From Gammaproteobacteria bacterium (GTDB lineage: Bacteria > Pseudomonadota > Gammaproteobacteria > Steroidobacterales > Steroidobacteraceae): 64,000 nt of DNA. The stretch covers positions 28,748 to 92,747 of the forward strand of contig JAQGOF010000191.1 in assembly GCA_028293745.1 (NCBI GenBank), given 5' to 3'. A model generated the notes under the pieces. That model worked only from the letters and a program-made list of their open reading frames with translations. It searched no databases and was not told where the DNA came from. Positions 1 through 9,607 of the stretch are shown in pieces; the stretch's first letter is position 1; each line of letters starts with the position of its first letter. Both the position numbers and the translations under genes were made by a program.

Positions 1-1
1 C

Positions 2-3000
2 AATCGCAGCACGACCACTAACGCGAGTGGAGTTTACAGCTTCACGAACGTTCTCCCCGGCACGTATCAGGTCAACGAAATCCAGCCAGCCACCTACCTC
101 GACGGCATCGATACAGTCGGCAATCAGGGCGGGACCAATAGTGTCAATGATGAATTCAGCGCCATCGCGCTCACGGACAGCAACGCTACGGGTTACAACT
201 TCGCCGAGCGCCCAGGCTCGGTCATCGGCAAAGTCTGGCGTGACGCCAATCGCAACGGGACGCTGGATGGCGGCGAGGTCGGCATCAGCGGGGTCACGAT
301 CTCGCTCACTGGCACGGATACCCTGGGTGCAGCGATTACCCACCCGACCACCACGACGGACAGCAGCGGCAATTACAGCTTCACGGATCTTCCATCTGGA
401 ACGTTCACCGTTACCGAGACCCGACCCGCTGGCTACGGTGCAGCATCCACCAATCCACTCACCGGTATCACGATCCCCGCCGCCGGGACCAGCACAGGCA
501 ACAACTTCGGCAATCCGACCGCGAAGCTCTCCGGTTCGGTGTTCTTCGATCGCAACGCGAATGGGGTATCCGATGGCACCGACTCGCCCATCTCCGGGGT
601 CACCCTCGCACTGACCGGCACCAATGCCGCAGGCACGGCGGTCAACCTCACCACAACGACCGACGCCGCCGGGAATTTCAGCTTCGATGACTTTCTGTCC
701 CCAAATGCCACCGGCTACACCCTGACTGAAACCCAGCCCACGGCTTATGCGAACGGTGCGGTCACGGCGGGCACGGCAGGAGGCACTGTCACCCAATCAG
801 CCAACCGCATCAGCACGATTTCGTTTACGGGGGGCACGGTATCGACCGGCTATGTGTTCGCCGAGTTGGGCACGGTAATCAACGGCAGCGTCTACCGGGA
901 CACCAATCGAAACGGTGTCAAGGACACGGGCGACATTGGGCTGGGAAATGTCACGGTCACATTGAAAGACGCCGGCAACAACGTCGTAGCTGTGACCACC
1001 ACCGCGGCCGACGGCACATACAGCTTCCCAGTGCAGCCCGGCGGTAGTTACACGGTCGTAGAGACGCAGCCCCCCGGCTACCAGAGCGGACCCGAGCATT
1101 CGAGTAACAGTGTGGCGATAGCGCTCGTTGCCGGCACGCCTGCAGCCGCCGACTTCGGAGAGAGCGCAGGCTCACTGGCTGGCGTCGTCTTCCTCGATTC
1201 CAACAACAACGGCATTCAGAACGCCGGCGAGATCGGCCTTCCTGGCGTAACAGTCACTCTGAGCGGCACCGACGTCAATGGTACTTCGGTAAACACGACA
1301 GCGACCACTACTGCATCCGGTGCGTACTCGTTCGGCAACCTGCTCGGGGGAACCTATACGATCACTGAAACGCAACCGCCGGCGTTCGGTGATGGTCAGG
1401 AAGTCCTCGGCGCGGGCAATGTCGGCGGCACTGTCGGCAATGATGTCTACAGCGCCATCTCGCTGCCGGCTGGCAGCCAGGCAACCGGCTACAACTTCGC
1501 CGAAACGGGCTCCGCCGTCACGGGGGTCGTGTTCGTGGACGAGAACCGGGATGGAACCCAGCAATCGGGCGATCAGGGCATCCCCGGCATCACGATCACA
1601 CTGAAGGACTCCGGCAACAACACGGTAGCGACGACGACCACCGCGGCCGATGGAAGTTATCTATTCGGCGGCATTGCGGCCGGCAACTATTCGGTGGTTG
1701 AGACGCAGCCTGCAGGATACGGCTCCTCCGCGACTTCGCCCGACAGCGTCGCCATCGTGGTGCCCGTGGCCGGGGCCGCCACGGCGAAATTTGCCGACAC
1801 AGTCTCGACATTGGCGGGTTCCGTTTATATCGATCTCAACAACAACGGCAGCCGGGACTCGGGAGAGCCGGGAATAGCCGGTATTTCCGTTCACCTCGCC
1901 GGCACGGACGCGGCCTCAAATGCCGTCAGCCGCAATGCAAGCACGGACGCAAACGGCAACTTCCTGTTCATTGACCTTCTGACGCCCAATGCTGCCGGCT
2001 ACACCGTCAGCGAGCCGACACAGCCGGCCGGCTATGCGGACGGACCCGACGCTGCAGGCACCTCCGGCGGCACTGTCTCAAACGATCTCATCGCGGCCAT
2101 CCACCTAACGGCCAACACCGATACGACGGGTTATCTCTTCGGAGAGCACGGAACCACGATCAGCGGAGCCGTCTATAAGGATGCAAATGCGAACGGGACG
2201 CGGGAAGGTACCGAGCCGGGCCTACCTAATGTCATCATAACGTTGAAGAACGGGCTGGGAGCGACGGTCTCCACGACGACGACCGCAGCGGATGGCTCCT
2301 ACAGCTTCTTCGGACTCCCCTCGGGAAATTACACGGTTGTCGAGACGCAGCCACCTGGATACGGCAGCAGCACTCCTGACTCAGTCTCTGCAACGATTGC
2401 CGCGGGAGGCTCGACTACCGCTAATTTCGGCGATACCACCTCCAGTATCGCCGGCTCGGTCTGGTCAGACACCAACAGCAATGCGGTGCGGGATGCGGGC
2501 GAACCGGGCATTGCCGGTGTGACGGTCACTTTGATCGGCACAGATGCCGGCGGCTCGGCTGTCAACCGTACGACTACGACATCGGTGACAGGTGATTTCA
2601 GCTTCTCCGACGTTCTGAGTGGCACTTACACGATCACGGAGACGCAGCCAGTCGCCTATGCGCAGGGCGTTTCCATCGCGGGTACCGTCGGCGGCGTCCC
2701 AGTCAACAGCGATGTCATCGGCACGATCGGGTTACCCGCCGGAGCCAACGCCACCGGATATCTCTTCTCCGAGAAGGGACAATCCATTACCGGCCACGTA
2801 TGGCTGGATACAAATCGCAACGGCTCACTGGAGAACAATGAGCCGGGAATCGCGGTCGTTACACTGACTCTACGCGACAGTACCCATGCCATCGTTGCCA
2901 CCGCGCAGACCGCGGCCGACGGCAGCTACTTCTTCACAAACATCCCGGCGGGGCACTACGCCGTCGAGGAAGCTCAGCCGGCCGGCTATGGCAGCTCCAC

Positions 3001-5239
3001 ACCTGATGTCGTCACTATCGAGTTGGTCACCGGCGCGCCCGGCTCGATCCTCAATTTCGGTGATACCGCCGGTAGCGTCGCGGGTCTCGTCTACAATGAT
3101 ACGAATAACAACGCCCTGCACGACCCCGCAGAGCCGCCGATCCCGGGTGTAGCTGTACAGCTGACAGGAACGGATGCCCGCGGTAACGCGGTCACCCTGA
3201 CAATAACGACCGGAAGCGATGGCACGTATCGTTTCGCAAATATCGTCGGGGGTACATATTCACTGGCGGAAACTCAGCCCTCCGGGTACGCGGACGGACT
3301 TGATACCGTGGGTACCGCCGGCGGTACCTTGGGCAATGACGTTGTCACTGCAATTCACCTCGGCCCGGCGACCGACGCAACCGGCTATCTGTTCGGTGAG
3401 CAGGGTGCAGCTGCGAGCATTACAGGTACTGTCTGGCGCGATGCCAACCACGACCGCGCCCGAGGCACCGATGAGACAGCGCTGTCCGGCTGGCTGGTTG
3501 AGCTCTACCAGTCCTTGGTATTGGTGCAAACCGCGGCCACTGACGCGAATGGCGCCTATCAGTTCAGTGCTGTGCCACCCGGAAGCGGATATGAGATCAA
3601 GTTCCGCGAGCCCTCCCACAGCATTCTCTACAGCGCGCCCGTCACGAATGAGCGTGGGCTGACGGGCACGCCAGGAGTCGTTGGTCCCAACAATCCTGGC
3701 GGCGCGGATCGGCGCGGCGGAACACTGGCCGGACTGTGGCTCACGCCCAGCGAACGTATTACCGAGCAGAGCCTGCCCGTGGATCCCACTGGCGTCATCT
3801 ATGACTCTGTCGCCCGTCAAGTGATCGCGGGCGCCACTGTCACCGTGAGCGGTCCGGCGGGGTTCGATCCGGCGACGCATCTGTTAGGAGGCGCTGCGAG
3901 TGCACAGCAGGTCACCGGTCCGCTCGGCATCTACAACTTCTTCCTGCTGTCTAGTGCGCCGCCCGGCACCTACACCATACAGGTGACACCGCCGCCAGGA
4001 CGGTTTACCCCCGGCGCATCGGTACTGATTCCCGCTTGTGCCGTCTCGCTCCACGTCGGGTCGCTGCCCGCACCGGCTGTGGTCCAGGCCATCACCGCCC
4101 CGCCACCTGCGAACGCCGCCAACGAGGAACTTGCGAATTGCCCGGTGACCTCGATGCAATTGGCTGCGGGCGAGGCCACAACCCAATACTTCCATAGCTT
4201 CGCGTTCACCCCAGGCTCATCGGCGAGCGTTGTCGGCAACAACATTCCGGTCGACCCGATTCTCGGCGGCGCCCTGGCAGTGACCAAGACCACCCCGATG
4301 GTCAACGTCTACGTCGGTGACCTGGTCCCTTACACGATCACGGTCACCAATACGCTGGATGCCCAGATCACGAACGTCGACCTTCGTGATCTGCTGCCAC
4401 CGGGCTTTGCATATCGCTCGGGCTCCGCCTCACTGAATGGCCTGACAGCGGAGCCCCAGCGGCTCGGCCGCCAGCTCACGTGGCTCAACCAGAGCTTTGC
4501 ACCACGTGAACGCAAGACTTTCAAGCTGATGCTCGTCGTCGGCGCCGGTGTCAGCGAAGGCGAGTACGTCAATCAGGCGTGGGCGCTCAACAACCTGGTG
4601 AACATGGCGATCTCGAACGTGGCTACCGCCGCCGTTCGAGTGGTACCGGACCCGGTCTTTGATTGCTCCGAAATCATCGGCAAGGTCTTCGATGATCGCA
4701 ACGCCAACGGCTACCAGGACCAGGGTGAGCCCGGAATTGCGCGTGCGCGGATTGCGACTGTGACTGGAGTCGTCGTGACGACGGACTCCGAGGGCAGGTT
4801 CCACATTGCCTGTGCGGCAATACCTGATGAGTACCGCGGATCCAACTTCGTAATGAAGCTGGACGTGCGCAGCCTGCCATCGGGATATCGACTCACGACC
4901 GAGAACCCTCGCGATGTGCGCGTCACGCGGGGCAAGATGACCAAGCTCAACTTCGGCGCAACCATTCACCGCGTCATCCGCGTCGAGGTGAATGACTCTG
5001 CCTACGAACCCGGATCCATCGGGCTCAAGGCCGAATGGCGCGCGCGTATTGCGCAACTGCCTCAGTCCCTGGACGACAAACCTTCGGTCGTACGCGTGGC
5101 CTATGTGCTGCATGGCGAGGACCACAGGCTGGCGGTCCGCAGGCAGGCCGCGCTCATCAAGGAGATCAAGGCCCAGTGGGAGGGGATGCACCATAAATAT
5201 CCTCTGCAGGTCGAAGCGGAAGATGAGGTGCAGCCATGA
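2..5239 (+). CDS. Giant multi-module SdrD/Cna-B-like repeat protein with DUF11 domain (5' end outside window)
   Basis: The reading frame is open from base 2, so at least 1745 residues of a longer protein are present and its start and export signal lie upstream. It is built of about twelve consecutive modules, each opening with a G-x-V-x-x-D-x-N-x-N-G calcium-binding-like motif and closing with a version of Y-x-x-x-E-T-Q-P-x-G-Y; long (about 110 residue) and short (about 95 residue) forms alternate. After these come a linker, a DUF11-type domain (about bases 4275-4640, with PYTITVTN and a DLLPPGF motif) and a final SdrD-like module (about 4665-4975) leading to a charged tail. The family serves as rigid surface stalks or adhesins. 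The stop codon overlaps the next gene by four bases, so the two products are probably made together, and the OmpA-domain partner may hold the stalk at the envelope (inference). Confidence 0.85.
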   Translation, partial: NRSTTTNASGVYSFTNVLPGTYQVNEIQPATYLDGIDTVGNQGGTNSVNDEFSAIALTDSNATGYNFAERPGSVIGKVWRDANRNGTLDGGEVGISGVTISLTGTDTLGAAITHPTTTTDSSGNYSFTDLPSGTFTVTETRPAGYGAASTNPLTGITIPAAGTSTGNNFGNPTAKLSGSVFFDRNANGVSDGTDSPISGVTLALTGTNAAGTAVNLTTTTDAAGNFSFDDFLSPNATGYTLTETQPTAYANGAVTAGTAGGTVTQSANRISTISFTGGTVSTGYVFAELGTVINGSVYRDTNRNGVKDTGDIGLGNVTVTLKDAGNNVVAVTTTAADGTYSFPVQPGGSYTVVETQPPGYQSGPEHSSNSVAIALVAGTPAAADFGESAGSLAGVVFLDSNNNGIQNAGEIGLPGVTVTLSGTDVNGTSVNTTATTTASGAYSFGNLLGGTYTITETQPPAFGDGQEVLGAGNVGGTVGNDVYSAISLPAGSQATGYNFAETGSAVTGVVFVDENRDGTQQSGDQGIPGITITLKDSGNNTVATTTTAADGSYLFGGIAAGNYSVVETQPAGYGSSATSPDSVAIVVPVAGAATAKFADTVSTLAGSVYIDLNNNGSRDSGEPGIAGISVHLAGTDAASNAVSRNASTDANGNFLFIDLLTPNAAGYTVSEPTQPAGYADGPDAAGTSGGTVSNDLIAAIHLTANTDTTGYLFGEHGTTISGAVYKDANANGTREGTEPGLPNVIITLKNGLGATVSTTTTAADGSYSFFGLPSGNYTVVETQPPGYGSSTPDSVSATIAAGGSTTANFGDTTSSIAGSVWSDTNSNAVRDAGEPGIAGVTVTLIGTDAGGSAVNRTTTTSVTGDFSFSDVLSGTYTITETQPVAYAQGVSIAGTVGGVPVNSDVIGTIGLPAGANATGYLFSEKGQSITGHVWLDTNRNGSLENNEPGIAVVTLTLRDSTHAIVATAQTAADGSYFFTNIPAGHYAVEEAQPAGYGSSTPDVVTIELVTGAPGSILNFGDTAGSVAGLVYNDTNNNALHDPAEPPIPGVAVQLTGTDARGNAVTLTITTGSDGTYRFANIVGGTYSLAETQPSGYADGLDTVGTAGGTLGNDVVTAIHLGPATDATGYLFGEQGAAASITGTVWRDANHDRARGTDETALSGWLVELYQSLVLVQTAATDANGAYQFSAVPPGSGYEIKFREPSHSILYSAPVTNERGLTGTPGVVGPNNPGGADRRGGTLAGLWLTPSERITEQSLPVDPTGVIYDSVARQVIAGATVTVSGPAGFDPATHLLGGAASAQQVTGPLGIYNFFLLSSAPPGTYTIQVTPPPGRFTPGASVLIPACAVSLHVGSLPAPAVVQAITAPPPANAANEELANCPVTSMQLAAGEATTQYFHSFAFTPGSSASVVGNNIPVDPILGGALAVTKTTPMVNVYVGDLVPYTITVTNTLDAQITNVDLRDLLPPGFAYRSGSASLNGLTAEPQRLGRQLTWLNQSFAPRERKTFKLMLVVGAGVSEGEYVNQAWALNNLVNMAISNVATAAVRVVPDPVFDCSEIIGKVFDDRNANGYQDQGEPGIARARIATVTGVVVTTDSEGRFHIACAAIPDEYRGSNFVMKLDVRSLPSGYRLTTENPRDVRVTRGKMTKLNFGATIHRVIRVEVNDSAYEPGSIGLKAEWRARIAQLPQSLDDKPSVVRVAYVLHGEDHRLAVRRQAALIKEIKAQWEGMHHKYPLQVEAEDEVQP

Positions 5240-8200
5240 GACCGCGCCTCCACATCAGGCTCGCACGGGCGCTGGCCTGCGTCGTCGGCGGCGCGCTCCT
5301 CGCGAGCACTGCGCTGGCGGCCGGCAAAGACATTCGCGGTCAAACGGTGGATAACAGCAGCACCCTGACCACCCCCGCCGGAGACAACACCGAGCTCAAC
5401 ACTCCATTGGAAGGCCTGTCCGGACCTTCGAACATCTGGACGCGCGAGCTGGAAACCATGAAAGCCTCGGCGGCCACCCTGCCGAAGGCTCAGGCCCGCA
5501 GAACCGTGACTTTGTCGGATGCGGACCAGGGTGCGCTGTTCGACTCAGGAAAAGATGATCTGTTGCCGAATTCGCAAGCGAAGTTGGACACTATCGCCGC
5601 CAACCTGCGCGGCAAGCACGGACTTCGATTGCTCGTCATCGGACACGCCGACTCGCAGCGGCCGAGCGCGGCCGCGCGGCAACGATTCCGCGATAACCAG
5701 GGACTCTCTGAAGCTCGCGCTTTTCAGGTTGCTCAGTATCTGCGCGCCCGCCTGGATCTACCGCTCCAAGCGTTCACCGTACGGGGCGAAGGCGATCAGA
5801 AACCGGTAGCTGACAACGCTACTCCGGCGGGGATGGCCAAGAACAGGCGTGTCGAGCTACAGCTATGGTACGACGAGGAAGAGCTGACGGCGGCTCCGGC
5901 GCAGGAGCCCGTCTTTGCCGACCGCCCTCGCTGCGGCGACGATCAGGCATCTTCCTCCGCCCTGCCCCTGCGTATCACCATTGATGGTCAACCGCTGAGC
6001 GCGGCGGACAACATCACCGAAGCAGATCATCAGCGGTGCGTCGACGTAGTCGCCAATCGTCACGACGTTCAGATCGTATTCGATCCACTCAGGACCGAGC
6101 CGGCTCTGAACGTGAGCGCCTGGCCAAACGGCGTCGTCGCGGGCCAGCCAGTTGCGTTTACAACCTACAGCAACTACCGCCATTGGATACGCAAGGCGGA
6201 GCTGCGCTTCTTCGTCGGCGGTCAGGACACCCGGGAGCCGCCGATCAGGGTTCTTTCCATCGAAGCCGGTGGCTCTCTCGAATGGATACCCGCGGGGCTG
6301 CCCACGGACAGCTTCTACACGCTGCGCGTCTATGACGATCACGGACGTTTTGACGAAACGGCCCTCAAGCCCCTGAAGATCCTCGACCGCGCGCGCCCCA
6401 TTGTGGATGCGACGTCTGCCAACCGTGAGAGACTCACCGGCTATGGGCAGAACAGCCTGAGAGTCCGCAACATCGCCGTGCTCGGCGGTACCGTCACTGT
6501 CAGCGGCAGGAATGTGTCTAAAGATGAGACGGTCACCGTGTTCGGTACCGCGGTGCCTGTTGACGAGCATGGCCGCTTCGTCACGGAGCAGCTGCTGCCG
6601 GCCGGCACTCACACCATCGAAATCGAGACCCGCACCGCAAGCGACCAGAAAGGGGCGCAGTACGAGAAGTATTCGCGCAACCTGACTATTCCGAGAAACA
6701 GTCTTTTCTACGTCGCCCTCGGTGAGCTCACCGTCTCCACCAACCACACCGAAGGCCCCGCCCTGCTCGTGACGCAGGATGAGGATCACTTTGGCAAGAG
6801 CACCGAGGTCAGTGGCCGGGGCGCGTTCTACCTGAAGGACAAGATCGACAATGACTATCTCGTTACGCTGAGCGCCGACACACGCGAGCGCCCAATCGAG
6901 CATCTGTTCAGCAATTTCACCTCCAAGGACCCCCGCTTCCTGCTGGAGCGGATCGACTCGGAGCGCGCCTATCCGGTCTATGGAGACGACAGCACCAGCG
7001 AATGGGACGCGCCCACGGATGGCCGCTTCTATGCGCGGCTGGAGCACCACGACTCGCGCCTCATCTGGGGTAATTTCCAGACCGCCTGGACCGGGTTGGA
7101 ATTCAACCAGTTCAGCCGCGGCCTGTATGGGGCGGACCTGCTGTGGAAAACGGATGTGGCTACCAGCTTAGGCGAGCGCCGCTCGACAAACGACATCTTC
7201 GCCGCCGAGCCCGGCACGCTGAGCTCGCGCGAGGAATTCCGGGGTACGGGTGGCTCTCTTTACTACCTCCATCGCCAGGACATTACGCGGGGCTCGGAGC
7301 GGGTCTGGGTCGAGATACGCGACCAGACTTCCGGCATTACATTGCAGCGCACCCAGCTCGTACCCGACCTGGACTATGAAGTCAGCTATTTGCAGGGTCG
7401 CATCCTGTTGCGCGCGCCGCTGCCCTCCATTGCCGATGCCAGCACACTGGTACAACAGGGAAGCTCGAGCGGCAATCCGGTCTATCTCGTGAGCACCTAC
7501 GAGTACTCGCCTGGACTGAACCAAGCCAACAGCAACGTGTATGGCATTCGCAGCAGCAGCTGGGTAAACGATCACGTGCGCCTGGGGTTCAGTGGTTACC
7601 GCCAGGGTGACTCGACCGACCGGCAGGCGCTGGGCGGACTGGACATGACTCTGCGCTACAAGCCCTCCACCTACCTGGATGTGGAAGCGGCCAGGTCGGA
7701 CGGCGCCAACACTCAGCTCAGCTCCATCGATGGCGGTTTCGGATTCAATCAGAGCAGCACTCCCGATGGACGCGCCAACGCGAAACGCATCCAGGGCGTG
7801 TTTGACCTCTCGGACCTGGATGCGGCTCTACGCGGCCGTGGCAGCCTGTATTGGCAGGACCGTGACGCCGGATTCTCCGCGCCCGGTGCGTTGGCTGGCG
7901 GGGATGCGATCCAACAGAAAGGCGCCGCCATCAGCGTGCCTCTCAGCGCCCGTACGTCAGTGGACATGAAGGCAGATGCACGAGATCAGACTACGCAACG
8001 CATCGATGCACAGGAAGCTGCGATGCACTACCAGGTTGACGACCACTGGGGCGTAAGTGCCGGCGCCCGACACGACAAACGCGATAACGCGCTCCCGAAC
8101 GCCAGCACGCTTCTGTCCCAGAATGGGGAGCGCACGGACGCGATCGCCAGATTGGATTACAAGCCAGATACCGGCAAGGGTAAACCGCTGCCACAACACC

Positions 8201-9561
8201 CCGGAGCGGCGGGCAGCACATCCGGAGCCTCTTTGCCGCCGGGGGCGGCTCTGACAAGTGGCGCCTCTCAGGCGGGAGGTCCAACGAGCGGCGTTCCCTC
8301 CAACGCTGCCAACTTCGACGTCACCCGCTCAGCGGTCCCTGCAGAACTTGCTGGGCAGACGAGCGCCCGTCCGGCTCCTTGGGACGCTTACACCTATGCG
8401 CAGGGCACCGTCGGCCGCACTGGGGAGCGTGATTTAAATAACCGTGTCGGCGTCGGCGCAGACAGGCAGATCTCAGATAGCTTCCGGATTGGAGGCGAAC
8501 TCTCCGAGGGCACTGGCGGATTGGGCGGCAAGGTTAGTGGTGACTACCAGATCGATGATCGCTCCAGTATCTACCTGGCCCATACGACGGCCACCGAGCA
8601 GGAGGATTCCAACTATCGTGGTCGCTTCGGCAACACCTTGCTCGGGGGCCGTTCCAAGCTCAGCGACCAGGTCAGCGTCTACGATGAAGCGCGCCGCACC
8701 ACGGGCGCCGGACCTCAGAGTCTGATTGATGCATTTGGAGTCGATCTCGCTCCGAACGACCGCTGGACCTATGGCGGCAAGCTGGAAGCGGGCACCGTCA
8801 GCGATCCTCTGGCCGGCGACCTGACACGCCGGGCGGCGGCCCTGTCGATGGCCTACAAGCTGCAACAAACCCGGCTCGCCTCGAGCCTCGAGTTCCGTCG
8901 CGAGAACGGCACTGCCGGCGGGCGCGATACCTGGCTGTCGCGCACGGCCACGGGCTGGCAGCTCACTCCGGACTGGCGGCTGCAGAGCAAGCTCAACTTC
9001 TCGTTCAGCAGCGCCAGCCAGGGAAACTTCTACGACGGCAACTTTGTGGATGCCACCCTGGGCACCGCCTATCGGCCCATCGATAATGATCGCTGCAACG
9101 TGCTGCTCCAGTATCGTTACTACTACAGCCTGCCCTCCCCTGGTCAGGTCAGCCTGAATGACACCTCGCTCAATTACGCACAGCGCAGCAATGTAGTGTC
9201 AGTCGACACTCTCTACGACGTGGTGCCCTGGCTATCGCTGGGCGGCAAGCTCGCAGAACGACTGGGAGAGCTGCGGGACACGCGCACTGGCGGCGATTGG
9301 TATTCGAGCCGCGTCGACCTGATCATCGTCAGGACCGATCTGCACCTCATCCGTGAATGGGACGCGATGCTCGAAGGCCGCAGGCTCACCGTGCATGAGG
9401 CGCATGACGCCCGCGCCGGCCTGCTCGCCGCCCTCTACCGTCATCTCACCAAACACGTCAAGCTGGGCGCTGGCTACAACTTCACCGACTTCTCGGATGA
9501 TCTGACCGACCTGTCGTATCGCAGCCGCGGGCCATTCATCAATATCATGAGTACTTTCTAG
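5236..9561 (+). CDS. OmpA-domain outer-membrane protein, 1441 aa
   Basis: The product has a signal peptide (residues 1-29, ending in A-L-A-A) and an OmpA-like peptidoglycan-binding domain at about residues 95-212, with FDSGKDDL, GHADSQRP and a closing N-R-R-V-E-L. Beta-rich, Ig-like stretches follow to about residue 500. The rest looks like an outer-membrane beta-barrel rich in alternating aromatic residues, broken near residues 985-1035 by a Gly/Ser/Ala/Pro-rich insert, and it ends in the typical terminal Phe. The ATGA overlap with the repeat protein upstream indicates translational coupling. DUF11/SdrD proteins are often found beside such OmpA proteins in proteobacteria. A role as anchor or export pore for the stalk is inference. 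The gene ends 46 bases before a convergent gene, and I see no clear hairpin terminator in that gap. Confidence 0.85.
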   Translation: MRPRLHIRLARALACVVGGALLASTALAAGKDIRGQTVDNSSTLTTPAGDNTELNTPLEGLSGPSNIWTRELETMKASAATLPKAQARRTVTLSDADQGALFDSGKDDLLPNSQAKLDTIAANLRGKHGLRLLVIGHADSQRPSAAARQRFRDNQGLSEARAFQVAQYLRARLDLPLQAFTVRGEGDQKPVADNATPAGMAKNRRVELQLWYDEEELTAAPAQEPVFADRPRCGDDQASSSALPLRITIDGQPLSAADNITEADHQRCVDVVANRHDVQIVFDPLRTEPALNVSAWPNGVVAGQPVAFTTYSNYRHWIRKAELRFFVGGQDTREPPIRVLSIEAGGSLEWIPAGLPTDSFYTLRVYDDHGRFDETALKPLKILDRARPIVDATSANRERLTGYGQNSLRVRNIAVLGGTVTVSGRNVSKDETVTVFGTAVPVDEHGRFVTEQLLPAGTHTIEIETRTASDQKGAQYEKYSRNLTIPRNSLFYVALGELTVSTNHTEGPALLVTQDEDHFGKSTEVSGRGAFYLKDKIDNDYLVTLSADTRERPIEHLFSNFTSKDPRFLLERIDSERAYPVYGDDSTSEWDAPTDGRFYARLEHHDSRLIWGNFQTAWTGLEFNQFSRGLYGADLLWKTDVATSLGERRSTNDIFAAEPGTLSSREEFRGTGGSLYYLHRQDITRGSERVWVEIRDQTSGITLQRTQLVPDLDYEVSYLQGRILLRAPLPSIADASTLVQQGSSSGNPVYLVSTYEYSPGLNQANSNVYGIRSSSWVNDHVRLGFSGYRQGDSTDRQALGGLDMTLRYKPSTYLDVEAARSDGANTQLSSIDGGFGFNQSSTPDGRANAKRIQGVFDLSDLDAALRGRGSLYWQDRDAGFSAPGALAGGDAIQQKGAAISVPLSARTSVDMKADARDQTTQRIDAQEAAMHYQVDDHWGVSAGARHDKRDNALPNASTLLSQNGERTDAIARLDYKPDTGKGKPLPQHPGAAGSTSGASLPPGAALTSGASQAGGPTSGVPSNAANFDVTRSAVPAELAGQTSARPAPWDAYTYAQGTVGRTGERDLNNRVGVGADRQISDSFRIGGELSEGTGGLGGKVSGDYQIDDRSSIYLAHTTATEQEDSNYRGRFGNTLLGGRSKLSDQVSVYDEARRTTGAGPQSLIDAFGVDLAPNDRWTYGGKLEAGTVSDPLAGDLTRRAAALSMAYKLQQTRLASSLEFRRENGTAGGRDTWLSRTATGWQLTPDWRLQSKLNFSFSSASQGNFYDGNFVDATLGTAYRPIDNDRCNVLLQYRYYYSLPSPGQVSLNDTSLNYAQRSNVVSVDTLYDVVPWLSLGGKLAERLGELRDTRTGGDWYSSRVDLIIVRTDLHLIREWDAMLEGRRLTVHEAHDARAGLLAALYRHLTKHVKLGAGYNFTDFSDDLTDLSYRSRGPFINIMSTF

Positions 9562-9607
9562 CTGAAGAGTTGCCACAGGTCGTGAGGCAGCATGGCCAAT
9601 CCGATGA

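Noticed and set aside
2..3700. Repeats in the first gene considered as possible CRISPR or satellite DNA
   Set aside because: The repetition is at protein level with diverged codons, and the frame is open throughout, as expected for modular surface proteins.
5863..7050. Long open frame on the minus strand opposite the OmpA-domain gene
   Set aside because: It is an antisense shadow of a GC-rich gene, with no recognisable motifs, while the plus strand encodes clear OmpA motifs.
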